Below are positions 1-6,978 of a stretch of DNA of 11,969 bases, piece after piece; the first letter of the stretch is position 1, and the number at the start of each line of letters is the position of its first letter. The stretch comes from JAVVRI01 sp036654795 (GTDB taxonomy: Bacteria > Bacteroidota > Bacteroidia > Bacteroidales > Tannerellaceae): contig JAVVRI010000098.1 of NCBI GenBank assembly GCA_036654795.1, forward strand, positions 1 through 11,969, written 5' to 3'. The translations under genes were made by a program, and so were the position numbers. Under the pieces are notes generated by a model that made no database searches, was not told the DNA's origin, and worked only from the letters and a program-made list of their open reading frames with translations.

Positions 1-63
1 TTCAGACGCTGGAATATATCTGCTGCAGATATAGATTATGACTCTTTGTTAGGACGTTTTTAA
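1..63 (+). CDS. C-terminal end of an unidentified upstream gene (partial)
   Basis: Reading frame 1 is open from the first base for 20 codons and ends at a TAA at 61-63, with the peptide ending DYDSLLGRF. The other two forward frames hit stops within about 50 bases. The open stretch is too short to identify a family, and 20 open codons could occur by chance. It is called because the downstream gene has its own promoter and the stop is followed directly by a regulatory-looking repeat block, as expected at a gene boundary. The rest of the gene lies outside the window. Confidence 0.4.
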   Translation, partial: FRRWNISAADIDYDSLLGRF

Positions 64-67
64 AAGA

Positions 68-147
68 TCACGTAGGTGATTCAACTAAACCACCTATGTG
101 ATTCATATGATTCACATAGGTGATTTATATGAATCATATTTGTAATT
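68..147 (+). repeat. 22-bp-phased dyad array upstream of the HU-like gene
   Basis: Three copies of the core TCAC-N4-GTGATT start at 68, 90 (CCAC variant) and 112, exactly 22 bp apart. A degenerate fourth copy (TCATATTTGTAATT) starts at 134, again 22 bp on. Each core is a small dyad (TCAC/GTGA). Copies two and three also form a perfect 11-bp inverted repeat (91-101 with 112-122). The fourth copy overlaps the proposed -33 box of the next promoter. The regular two-turn spacing puts all copies on one face of the helix, which suggests cooperative binding of a dimeric regulator. Alternatively, the 91-122 hairpin could help end the upstream transcript, although no T-run follows it. Confidence 0.7.
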
Positions 148-170
148 TTAAAAAAAACACATTATCTTTG
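139..170 (+). promoter_or_regulatory. Bacteroidetes-type promoter of the HU-like gene
   Basis: A TTTG at 139-142 is followed after 20 bp by TATCTTTG at 163-170, which matches the known Bacteroides -33 (TTTG) and -7 (TAnnTTTG) elements at a usual spacing. Transcription should start near 176-178, leaving a leader of roughly 25 bases before the ATG at 200. The -33 box lies inside the last, degenerate copy of the 22-bp array, so a protein bound there could either block or contact polymerase. Confidence 0.7.
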
Positions 171-199
171 TATCAATATATACCTAAATACTCTATATT

Positions 200-820
200 A
201 TGTCAGCAAAATATGATTTCTACAAAAATCCGATGCCTAAGGATAGTAAGAAAAGACCGCGTTATCATGCCCGGATTGTACCCGATGGAACTGTATCAAC
301 AGAAGCTCTGGCAAAAAAGATACATAGCCGGTGCACAGCAACAACTGCCGATGTTAGTGCCGTGCTCTGTTCATTGGCTGATGTGGTAGTGGAAGAATTG
401 CAGGAAGGACGACGGGTTTATATTGAAGGACTGGGCTATTTGCTTGTTACGATTCAATGTCCTGAAATTCAATCACCGAAAGAAATACGGGCTGAATCCA
501 TCCACTTTAAATCGGTCGCTTTCCGTCCGGAAGCAGAATTAAAAAAGAAGCTGAAGTGTACCCAATTTGAACGCACCAAAGAGAAAAGACATTCTAGCGA
601 ATTATCGACCGACCGGATAGACGAACTCCTTACCGGTTATTTTGCAGAACAAGTCCGCATAACACGCTTGGACTTCCAACACCTCTGTGGATACACCCGG
701 ACAACCGCTAATCGACGGCTGAAAGAACTTTTAGACCAGCATAAATTGTGTAATATTGGCTTTAAGCGTGCCCCGATATATGAAGCAGCAGCAGGATATT
801 ACGGAAAAGAAAATAGTTGA
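200..820 (+). CDS. HU-like (HU-HIG type) DNA-binding protein with C-terminal helical extension
   Basis: This 206-residue protein resembles the Bacteroidetes HU-related family (histone-like proteins with an extra tail). Residues about 1-115 carry the HU-like fold, with recognisable segments VSTEALAKKI, a helical SAVLCSLADVVVEELQEG and the strand region RRVYIEGLGYLLVTI; this family binds DNA and bends or coats it. Residues about 130-200 are an added domain (RITRLDFQHLCGYTRTTANRRLKELL) that reads like a winged-helix or helix-turn-helix unit, suggesting sequence-specific binding on top of the HU part. The start at 200 is preferred because the promoter at 139-170 gives a normal leader and the protein begins with the family-like MSAKYDFYKNP. 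An overlapping out-of-frame ORF from 120 starts upstream of this promoter and is ignored. Its target is unknown; autoregulation through the 22-bp array upstream is possible. The HU assignment is fairly secure, the function of the extension is inferred. Confidence 0.8.
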   Translation: MSAKYDFYKNPMPKDSKKRPRYHARIVPDGTVSTEALAKKIHSRCTATTADVSAVLCSLADVVVEELQEGRRVYIEGLGYLLVTIQCPEIQSPKEIRAESIHFKSVAFRPEAELKKKLKCTQFERTKEKRHSSELSTDRIDELLTGYFAEQVRITRLDFQHLCGYTRTTANRRLKELLDQHKLCNIGFKRAPIYEAAAGYYGKENS

Positions 821-831
821 TCAGAAAACGA

Positions 832-883
832 CACGTTTCACACGAACCAACAGAGCTACAAATAGATGGAGGTGTGAAACGTG
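832..883. terminator. 12-bp perfect inverted repeat after the HU-like gene, possible terminator
   Basis: CACGTTTCACAC at 832-843 is perfectly complementary to GTGTGAAACGTG at 872-883, with a 28-base loop. It begins 11 bases after the HU-like stop codon and is followed by AT-rich sequence (AATATTAATTAAAAAT) without a clean T-run. It is most easily read as a transcript-ending or transcript-stabilising hairpin between two genes of different type. The long loop is unusual for an intrinsic terminator, so a protein-binding operator is the alternative. Confidence 0.45.
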
Positions 884-978
884 GAATATTAATTAAAAAT
901 ATCCCTGCGGAGAGAGATGTATTCCATCATACATAACATAACCATCGGTCCACTTATCCGAATTGTCTTTTTATTTCT

Positions 979-986
979 TATATTTG
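979..986 (+). promoter_or_regulatory. possible -7 element of the TPR regulator gene
   Basis: TATATTTG matches the Bacteroidetes -7 consensus TAnnTTTG, but no TTTG is found about 20 bp upstream. The predicted transcription start would lie only a few bases before the ATG at 996, implying a nearly leaderless message. The match may be chance and the true promoter may lie further upstream. Confidence 0.3.
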
Positions 987-995
987 TGCAATAAT

Positions 996-2735
996 ATGAA
1001 ACTGACATATCTCATAGTGTCCTTGATAGGCATGCTGCTCACCTGCTGTTCATACAGAAAACCCTATCCTCAAGCCATGCAACAAGCCGAAAGCTGTATC
1101 GTGACTCATCCGGATAGTGCCTTAATTTATCTTTCTACATTAGATAGTTCGATAAAGGATGAACCCGAAGAAACGCGGATGTATTATGGTCTCCTCACCA
1201 TCAAGGCGAAAGACAAGCTATACATCACTCATACATCCGATTCGCTGATAAAAACCATCGCCCGTTTTTACGAGGATTATGGAGACGCGGATAAGCGGAT
1301 GGAAGCTTATCACTATCTGGGCAGCGTCTACCGGGACATGGATGACGCGCCGCAAGCGGTAAAAGCATTCCAACGGGCTATTGACGCGGGGAAAGGGAGT
1401 AAGAGGTATGATATTTTGAAGCGGATTTATGGGCAGATGGGAACCTTATTCTCTCATCAGGGTATGTATGAGGAAGCGATGGTTATCTACAAAACTTCTT
1501 ATCAGTATTATCAAAAGCAAAATGAAGGAAATGGTGTCGCGATAGCGTTACGCAATATAGCACGCATGTATGATGCTACAAATAAGACCGATAGTGCTGT
1601 GTGTTTTTATGAGGAAGCATACAGGAAAGCCGAAGAACAAGGAGATAAATCAACCAAAGACAATGTTTTAAGAGAACTAGGATGTCTTTATGTGGACTGG
1701 GGAAAGTTTGATACCGCAAAGACCGTGTTCTCTAAAGCTTCAACAATTGAGAAAAAGGGTAATGCTTTATTAGGACTAGGCGAAATATATCAAAATACAT
1801 CTCAAGTAGACTCCGCAAGATATTACTTCAACGCCGCCCTACAATATGGTAATAGATATGTAAAGGAAAGTGCCTTCCTGTCTTTATCGAAAATAGAAGC
1901 GAGTAAAGGGAACTATCGGGCCGCATTGGATTATGCCTATAAAAGCAAGGAACTGACTGATTCCATTAAACAGATAACAAGAACGGAGGCAATCAGTAAG
2001 ATACATTCTTTATATAACTATCAACATATAGAAAAAGAGAACTATGAACTAATAAGGGATTATGAAAAAAAGAAAATCCAAGTTTACCAATTAGTCTTGA
2101 TTTTGATTCTTATCGTATTTGTTGCTGTTGGAAACACTTATTACTTGGGAAGAAGAAAGAGAGCGGCGAGGGAACAAGAGAAAAAGATCCAACAACTAAA
2201 GGAGGCACAATATGCCAATAGTTTGGATTCTGTTGAAAAGAATAAACAAAAGGTATATGAGCTAGAGGGGTTACTACTTCAAGCTGAATCCCAAAAAGAC
2301 ACCTTGCGAAAGCAGCTTATCCAATCACAAAAGGAATTACTGGAGATATCGAACCATAAAATATTAGCGACTCAAAATGAGAAAGGACTGTTAGAACTAT
2401 CCTTAAAAAAGTCTGAAATATATCTTTACTTTCATGAGATCTCGCATAATGAGAATATAAAAATCCAGGAAAACAAATGGAATGAACTCCGTTCTGCCAT
2501 AGATATGACTTTTTCTAATTTCACGACACAGCTTTATGCTTTATGCCCTCAAATTTCGGAACTTGAACTCCATATCTGCTACCTGATAAAGATTTCCATG
2601 CAAGTAAAAGATATAGCCCGTTTAGTAGATCGTTCCACCTCCGCCATTACCGCATCTCGCATACGCCTCTATAAAAAGATTCATGAAACAGAGGGAACCG
2701 CAGATATGATGGACAAGTTTATCATTGATTTATAA
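996..2735 (+). CDS. TPR membrane regulator with LuxR-like C-terminal HTH
   Basis: This 579-residue protein belongs to a class common in Bacteroides: tetratricopeptide sensor, one membrane helix, coiled coil, DNA-binding tail. Residues 1-18 form a lipoprotein-like signal (LIGMLLTCC, with Cys17/18). About six TPR units span residues 101-320, for example MEAYHYLGSVYRDMDDAPQA and AVCFYEEAYRKAEEQG. A hydrophobic helix at about 362-384 (LVLILILIVFVAVG) is followed by basic RRKRAAR, placing what follows in the cytoplasm. A long coiled coil covers about 385-475. Residues 522-565 (LELHICYLIKISMQVKDIAR, then STSAITASRIRLYKKI) match the LuxR/GerE-type helix-turn-helix pattern. The TPR part would therefore sense something in the periplasm and the tail would act on DNA. 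The ATG at 996 is chosen over an in-frame TTG at 963 because it gives a compact signal peptide directly. No target is evident; the SusC/SusD operon downstream is separated from it by about 900 bp of relics. Confidence 0.8.
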   Translation: MKLTYLIVSLIGMLLTCCSYRKPYPQAMQQAESCIVTHPDSALIYLSTLDSSIKDEPEETRMYYGLLTIKAKDKLYITHTSDSLIKTIARFYEDYGDADKRMEAYHYLGSVYRDMDDAPQAVKAFQRAIDAGKGSKRYDILKRIYGQMGTLFSHQGMYEEAMVIYKTSYQYYQKQNEGNGVAIALRNIARMYDATNKTDSAVCFYEEAYRKAEEQGDKSTKDNVLRELGCLYVDWGKFDTAKTVFSKASTIEKKGNALLGLGEIYQNTSQVDSARYYFNAALQYGNRYVKESAFLSLSKIEASKGNYRAALDYAYKSKELTDSIKQITRTEAISKIHSLYNYQHIEKENYELIRDYEKKKIQVYQLVLILILIVFVAVGNTYYLGRRKRAAREQEKKIQQLKEAQYANSLDSVEKNKQKVYELEGLLLQAESQKDTLRKQLIQSQKELLEISNHKILATQNEKGLLELSLKKSEIYLYFHEISHNENIKIQENKWNELRSAIDMTFSNFTTQLYALCPQISELELHICYLIKISMQVKDIARLVDRSTSAITASRIRLYKKIHETEGTADMMDKFIIDL

Positions 2736-2764
2736 ACGATTAACCACTTGTAAATAATTAGTAA

Positions 2765-2998
2765 ACAATTTGTGAATGCCGTTTCACCCATACTATGAAC
2801 CGTTTTGTCGATGTGCTCAAACAATTACGCCTTGACGGAACCTTCTCGCAAATGTTGTCACGACTTGACAAAAACGATCTTATCGTCCTTGACGATGTTC
2901 ATATCACACATTTGGTACCGGTACCAGTCACTGCTACGAGCGGTACCACTAAAGTGTCGCGCATGGTACCAAGTGAATATACCTTCGCAAAGCGATAA
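2765..2998 (+). pseudogene. IstB-like (IS21 family helper ATPase) gene fragment
   Basis: The frame is open from 2765 after a TAA at 2762-2764 and ends at TAA 2996-2998. Residues from 2789 on (HTMNRFVDVLKQLRLDGTF, then SQMLSRLDKNDLIVLDD) resemble the middle of IstB, the AAA+ helper of IS21-family transposons; LIVLDD is its Walker B strand. The Walker A region and the C-terminal half are absent, and after about 2896 the reading becomes unrelated (VHITHLVPVPVT). No IstA and no element ends are recognised. This is a remnant with both sides deleted, not a working gene. The family call rests on a short match made by eye; an unrelated AAA+ fragment is less likely. Confidence 0.55.
2914..2970. repeat. 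cluster of four GGTACC sites
   Basis: GGTACC occurs at 2914, 2920, 2942 and 2965, the last three spaced 22 and 23 bp. The cluster follows the IstB-like fragment directly. IS21-family elements are known to carry several short repeats inside their ends where the transposase binds, so this may be what remains of an element end. That link is inference. Confidence 0.4.
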
Positions 2999-3249
2999 AT
3001 GACCTGCCAAACCTCACTACCCCCTGGCACTTATTAGGTGATGACAATAAATACCGCCTCTTATTATATGGAGCCTTCCACAAAGACCTTCTTTCCGCTG
3101 AACTCCCGGAAGAGCAGGAGATGACGGATGAGCTTTTACTTGAAATGACCTATCAGTCAAAGTTCTGCAATTGGTATGGAGGGAAAGAATTGATACCTGC
3201 AAACAGTAACCACAAATCTAATATGCCTGTCCATACCGGCACCAAATAA
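2977..3249 (+). pseudogene. C-terminal remnant of an unrecognised protein gene
   Basis: After a TGA at 2974-2976 the frame stays open for 90 codons to TAA at 3247-3249. The peptide has natural protein composition: LPNLTTPWHLLGDDNKYRLL, then an acidic helical part (ELPEEQEMTDELLLEMTYQS) and a polar tail (NWYGGKELIPANSNHKSN). There is no good start codon at the left end, and the reading begins inside the relic region, so it is best seen as the surviving tail of a gene cut by the mobile element next to it. The family is not recognised. A small intact gene starting from an internal ATG (for example at 3121) cannot be excluded. Confidence 0.45.
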
Positions 3250-3469
3250 GTGTGGGCTATTGGTTATGCACTCTGATGAGGAGGGCTTGAATAGTTGCGA
3301 ATTTTTGTTACGATTAGCCTGATGAGGTACACCTAAAAAAGGGTGGTTATGTAAAAATAGCTATACAACTATACTTTATTGTTACAATGTTGAGGTCTGT
3401 TTTGTGTAAATATACGTTGCAAAATGTTTCTATTTGGGGTTATTGCATCCGTTATTTGGTTAAATAATG

Positions 3470-3502
3470 GATTTTGAACATTTGTTAGACGATTTTGAAC
3501 AT
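3470..3502 (+). promoter_or_regulatory. 12-bp direct repeat, candidate activator site of the SusC/SusD operon
   Basis: GATTTTGAACAT occurs at 3470-3481 and again at 3491-3502, a 21-bp period (two helical turns). It lies about 150-180 bp upstream of the SusC-like start. AraC-type outputs such as those of Bacteroides hybrid two-component sensors often bind paired direct half-sites, and such a sensor gene starts at 9612, so this is the natural candidate site. Binding is inferred from position and spacing only. Confidence 0.5.
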
Positions 3503-3524
3503 GCTACGGCTATATTTTCATTTG
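3493..3524 (+). promoter_or_regulatory. possible promoter of the SusC/SusD operon
   Basis: TTTG at 3493-3496 is followed after 20 bp by TTCATTTG at 3517-3524, one mismatch from TAnnTTTG. The -33 box lies inside the second copy of the 12-bp repeat. A weak -7 overlapping an activator site fits a positively controlled promoter. An alternative -7 is TATATTTT at 3511-3518. Confidence 0.4.
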
Positions 3525-3649
3525 TTTTGCCATTGTAAACAAATAAAAAAAATAGCCTATGATCTAAAAAAGAACGCGAGCCTAATACTAAGTAAAAAGA
3601 TGGATTTAATTATCTAAAAGAAAAACTTTCAAGAAAAATTACACAAAAC

Positions 3650-6600
3650 ATGAAGAAAAAGAATTCTCAGAGAATAGGGAACTTGAGCTTGGCTTTTGCC
3701 CTCTTATTCTTATTCTCTTCCGGCCATACAAAGGCGGAAACAGAAAAAGGGCAGACTATGAGCCCTACTATTGAAAAAAGTACAGCCTTAACCGTTGCTC
3801 AGCAAAGTGAACGTACGATAAAAGGTGTAGTAAAAGATGCTACCGGAGAAACAATTGTTGGGGCTAACGTATCTGTTGTAGGTACCACTATAGGTACGAT
3901 CACGGATATGGATGGTGCTTTCTCTTTAAAAGTACCGGCAGGTGCTACCTTAAAGTTCTCCTTTATCGGTTATAAGGACGCTAGTATTAAAATCAACAAT
4001 CAGCAAACTCTCAATGTAGTACTGAAAGATGACTCGCAAGCATTGGACGAAGTAGTAGTAGTTGGTTTCGGCTCTCAGAAAAGAGTAAACCTGACCGGTG
4101 CTGTAAGTACAGTGAAGGCAGAAGCTTTGGAGGCTCGTCCTGTTACAAACGTTGGCCAAGCCCTGCAAGGGGTTGTTCCCGGTTTGAACTTTAGTGTTCC
4201 TATGGGAGGTGGTGAATTGGATAATAACATGAAGTTCAATATTCGTGGTATCGGATCTATCGGTGCCGGATCAAAGTCAGAACCGCTGGTTTTGATTGAT
4301 GGTATGGAAGGCAACATGAACGCTTTGAACCCGCAGGATATTGAGACTATTTCCGTATTGAAGGATGCTGCTGCTTCTTCTATTTATGGATCTCGTGCTC
4401 CGTTCGGGGTAATTTTGATTACGACCAAATCCGGTAAGGCTGGTAAGGTAAGCATCAACTATAACAATAACGTTCGTTTTTCAGATCCTACCAAGGTGCC
4501 GGATATGATGGACTCTTATACGTTTGCACAATACTTTAACGCTGCTTCCAGCAATGGTGGTACAGGTGCTAAGTTCAATCAGGATGCCCTCGACCGTATT
4601 GTTGCTTATCAGAAAGGTGAGTTGCTGGATGGTACAATTGCTGATAATCAACATAGGTGGCAGGAGTATGGTGGTGCTAATGGTAATACCAACTGGTTTG
4701 ACGAGCATTACCGTCACTGGACTCCTTCTCACGAACATAACTTGAGTGTAAACGGTGGTTCCGAAAAGGTAACCTATATGTTATCCGGTAACTTCATGGA
4801 TGAACGAGGGTTGCTGAAGCATTCCGATGACTCCTTTAAGCGTTACTCTTTGAACGCAAAGTTACGTGCAGAAGTAACCAAATATCTTACGGTTAATTAC
4901 ACTTCACGTTGGATTCGTAACGACTATGATAAATCTTATTATCAAAACGCTCTGTTCTTCCACAACTTGGCTCGTCGTTGGCCGACCATTCCTGTAAAAG
5001 ACCCGAACGGACATTACATGCCGGGTAGTGAAATTATCCAGCTTGAATCCGGCTCACGCGACAAAAAGCAGAACGACGACTTGACGCAACAGTTGCAGAT
5101 CGTCCTCGAACCGATCAAAAACTGGAAGATCACGGCTGAAGCCAACATGAAGGTGGCTGATGGTTTCCGCCATTACGATGTGTTGCCTACTTATGAATAT
5201 AACTCATTGAACGAACCGAGATTGTCTAAGTTCGACGAAGACCATGCAGCTGGTATTACCGAAGTGTATGAAAGTGCTGATCGTCGTAACTTCTATACCG
5301 TGAATGCCTTTACCGACTACTTCTATCAAACAAAGAGCGGACATTATATTAAAGGTATGCTTGGTTTTAACGCTGAGCTGAACCGTTACAGAAGTCTTTA
5401 TGCCTCACGTCAGGCGCTGATTTCGCCGTCTCTGCCTACGCTTGACACGGCTACCGATATGATCAAGAATGGTGGTATCGGATCTAATTCTTACAACGAA
5501 TGGGCTACTGCCGGTTTCTTTGGTCGTATCAACTACAACTATCAGGAACGTTATATGGTGGAAGTCAACATGCGTTACGATGGTACTTCTCGCTTTATTG
5601 GCGATCAGCGTTGGGGTTTCTTCCCTTCATTCTCTGCCGGTTGGAACATTGCCCGTGAAGCTTTCTGGAGCGATTTCGAACCATACGTAAGCACGTTGAA
5701 GCTTAGAGGATCATGGGGTGAGCTGGGTAACCAGAACACCAGCGAATTGTATCCCTTCTATCCGGGTATGACAATCAAAGCTAGCGATAGCAACTGGTTG
5801 ATTAATAATTTGAAACCAAACACAGCTCAGATGCCGGGTATGGTAAGCGACTTGATGACTTGGGAACGTGTTCGTTCTTGGAACATCGGTTTGGACTTTG
5901 GTGCGCTCAACAACCGTTTGACCGGTTCGTTCGACTACTTTAATCGTCAGACGATCGACATGGTAGGCCCTGCTCCCGAACTTCCTATTGTATTGGGTGC
6001 AAACGTTCCTAAAATCAACAATGCCGATATGGAATCATACGGTTTTGAATTGGAGGTGTCATGGCGCGACCGTATTGGTAACGTAGACTATGGTGTTAAG
6101 GGTATCCTCTCTGATGCTCGTCAAAAAGTAACACGTTATCCGAACACAACCAACAAATACTCTAACTGGTACGCCGGTAAGATGAGTGGTGAAATTTGGG
6201 GATACACAACACTTGGCATTGCTAAAAGTCAGGAAGAAATGGACGCACACTTGGCTACATTGCCAAATGGTGGACAGACTGCTTTAGGATCAGACTGGGG
6301 TGCAGGAGACATTATGTATGCCGATCTAGACGGTGATGGCAAGATTGACTCAGGAGCTGACCTGCTGACAAATGCTGGTGATAAGAAAATCATTGGTAAC
6401 AACACGCCGCGTTACAACTTTGGTCTTACGTTGGATGCTGCTTATAAAGGTTTCGACTTTAGCGTATTCTTCCAAGGCGTTGGTAAACGTGAGGTAGAAG
6501 TAGGTGGTCCTTATTTCTGGGGTGTTATCGGTAATGAGTGGCAATCGGCCGGCTTTAAAGACCATTGGGATTTCTTCCGTCCGGAAGGCGACCCGTTGGG

Positions 6601-6964
6601 TGCTAATCTGGATGCTTATTATCCTCGTCCTTTAATGGGTGATGGTAGCAAGTACCAACGTAACCAGAAAACACAGACCGGCTATTTGCAAAATGGTGCA
6701 TACATCCGTATGAAGAATATTCAGGTAGGTTATACCTTCCCCAAACGTTGGATGGAAGCTATCAAGATCCAGTCTTTGCGTGTATATGTTTCAGGCGACA
6801 ACTTGCTGACGATGACTAAAATGGCAAAAATGTTCGATCCCGAAGCTGTTTCTGGACGTTATAACTGGGATAATGCCGGTGCTTATGGCGATGACCTGAA
6901 CAACAACGGTAAGGTATATCCACTCTCTAAAGTAATTTCTTTTGGTATTAATGTTAACTTTTAA
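3650..6964 (+). CDS. SusC/RagA-like TonB-dependent outer-membrane transporter
   Basis: The 1104-residue protein is a full-length SusC-type glycan importer of the outer membrane, powered by TonB. In order: signal peptide (residues 1-29, cleavage near TKA/E), a polar spacer, a carboxypeptidase-regulatory-like domain (about 55-127, RTIKGVVKDATGETIVGANV), the TonB box LDEVVVVGFG (132-141), a plug domain (about 145-262, with LVLIDGME and the hallmark IETISVLKDAAASSIYGSRA), then the beta-barrel ending in a terminal Phe (ISFGINVNF). A DLDGDGKIDSG loop near residue 893 looks like a calcium-binding loop, as seen in many SusC proteins. No STN domain is present between signal and regulatory domain, so signalling to an anti-sigma factor is not expected; control by the sensor starting at 9612 fits. 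It is the first gene of a two-gene operon with the SusD-like partner 14 bp downstream. The substrate cannot be told from sequence. Confidence 0.95.
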   Translation: MKKKNSQRIGNLSLAFALLFLFSSGHTKAETEKGQTMSPTIEKSTALTVAQQSERTIKGVVKDATGETIVGANVSVVGTTIGTITDMDGAFSLKVPAGATLKFSFIGYKDASIKINNQQTLNVVLKDDSQALDEVVVVGFGSQKRVNLTGAVSTVKAEALEARPVTNVGQALQGVVPGLNFSVPMGGGELDNNMKFNIRGIGSIGAGSKSEPLVLIDGMEGNMNALNPQDIETISVLKDAAASSIYGSRAPFGVILITTKSGKAGKVSINYNNNVRFSDPTKVPDMMDSYTFAQYFNAASSNGGTGAKFNQDALDRIVAYQKGELLDGTIADNQHRWQEYGGANGNTNWFDEHYRHWTPSHEHNLSVNGGSEKVTYMLSGNFMDERGLLKHSDDSFKRYSLNAKLRAEVTKYLTVNYTSRWIRNDYDKSYYQNALFFHNLARRWPTIPVKDPNGHYMPGSEIIQLESGSRDKKQNDDLTQQLQIVLEPIKNWKITAEANMKVADGFRHYDVLPTYEYNSLNEPRLSKFDEDHAAGITEVYESADRRNFYTVNAFTDYFYQTKSGHYIKGMLGFNAELNRYRSLYASRQALISPSLPTLDTATDMIKNGGIGSNSYNEWATAGFFGRINYNYQERYMVEVNMRYDGTSRFIGDQRWGFFPSFSAGWNIAREAFWSDFEPYVSTLKLRGSWGELGNQNTSELYPFYPGMTIKASDSNWLINNLKPNTAQMPGMVSDLMTWERVRSWNIGLDFGALNNRLTGSFDYFNRQTIDMVGPAPELPIVLGANVPKINNADMESYGFELEVSWRDRIGNVDYGVKGILSDARQKVTRYPNTTNKYSNWYAGKMSGEIWGYTTLGIAKSQEEMDAHLATLPNGGQTALGSDWGAGDIMYADLDGDGKIDSGADLLTNAGDKKIIGNNTPRYNFGLTLDAAYKGFDFSVFFQGVGKREVEVGGPYFWGVIGNEWQSAGFKDHWDFFRPEGDPLGANLDAYYPRPLMGDGSKYQRNQKTQTGYLQNGAYIRMKNIQVGYTFPKRWMEAIKIQSLRVYVSGDNLLTMTKMAKMFDPEAVSGRYNWDNAGAYGDDLNNNGKVYPLSKVISFGINVNF

Positions 6965-6978
6965 TAGCTAGATTTAAA

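Larger units (their letters stand above)
3250..3649. other. noncoding control region and leader of the SusC/SusD operon
   Basis: No convincing gene is seen. The left part (3250-3460) is featureless apart from two CTGATGAGG copies at 3273 and 3319. The right part holds the direct repeat and possible promoter listed separately, then a purine-rich leader (3541-3649) made mostly of A-runs. If transcription starts near 3530, the leader is about 120 bases long. Relics to the left and the operon promoter to the right suggest that the boundary of the intact locus lies near 3250. Confidence 0.5.

Noticed and set aside
120..389. 89-codon ORF overlapping the HU-like gene
   Set aside because: It starts upstream of the promoter, overlaps the much better HU-like frame and has no family-like features.
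963..995. In-frame TTG start 11 codons upstream for the TPR regulator
   Set aside because: The extension overlaps the -7-like TATATTTG and would put 11 odd residues (MSFYFLYLCNN) before a complete signal peptide that begins at ATG 996.
3017..3202. Minus-strand ORF of 61 codons over the relic region
   Set aside because: The plus-strand frame 2977-3249 across the same bases looks more protein-like, and no promoter is seen for the minus strand.
3273..3327. Two CTGATGAGG copies recalling the hammerhead ribozyme core
   Set aside because: The required GAAA strand and three flanking stems cannot be drawn around either copy.
3600..3617. Five-codon upstream ORF in the SusC leader
   Set aside because: ATG GAT TTA ATT ATC TAA is easily found by chance in an AT-rich leader and shows no attenuator structure.
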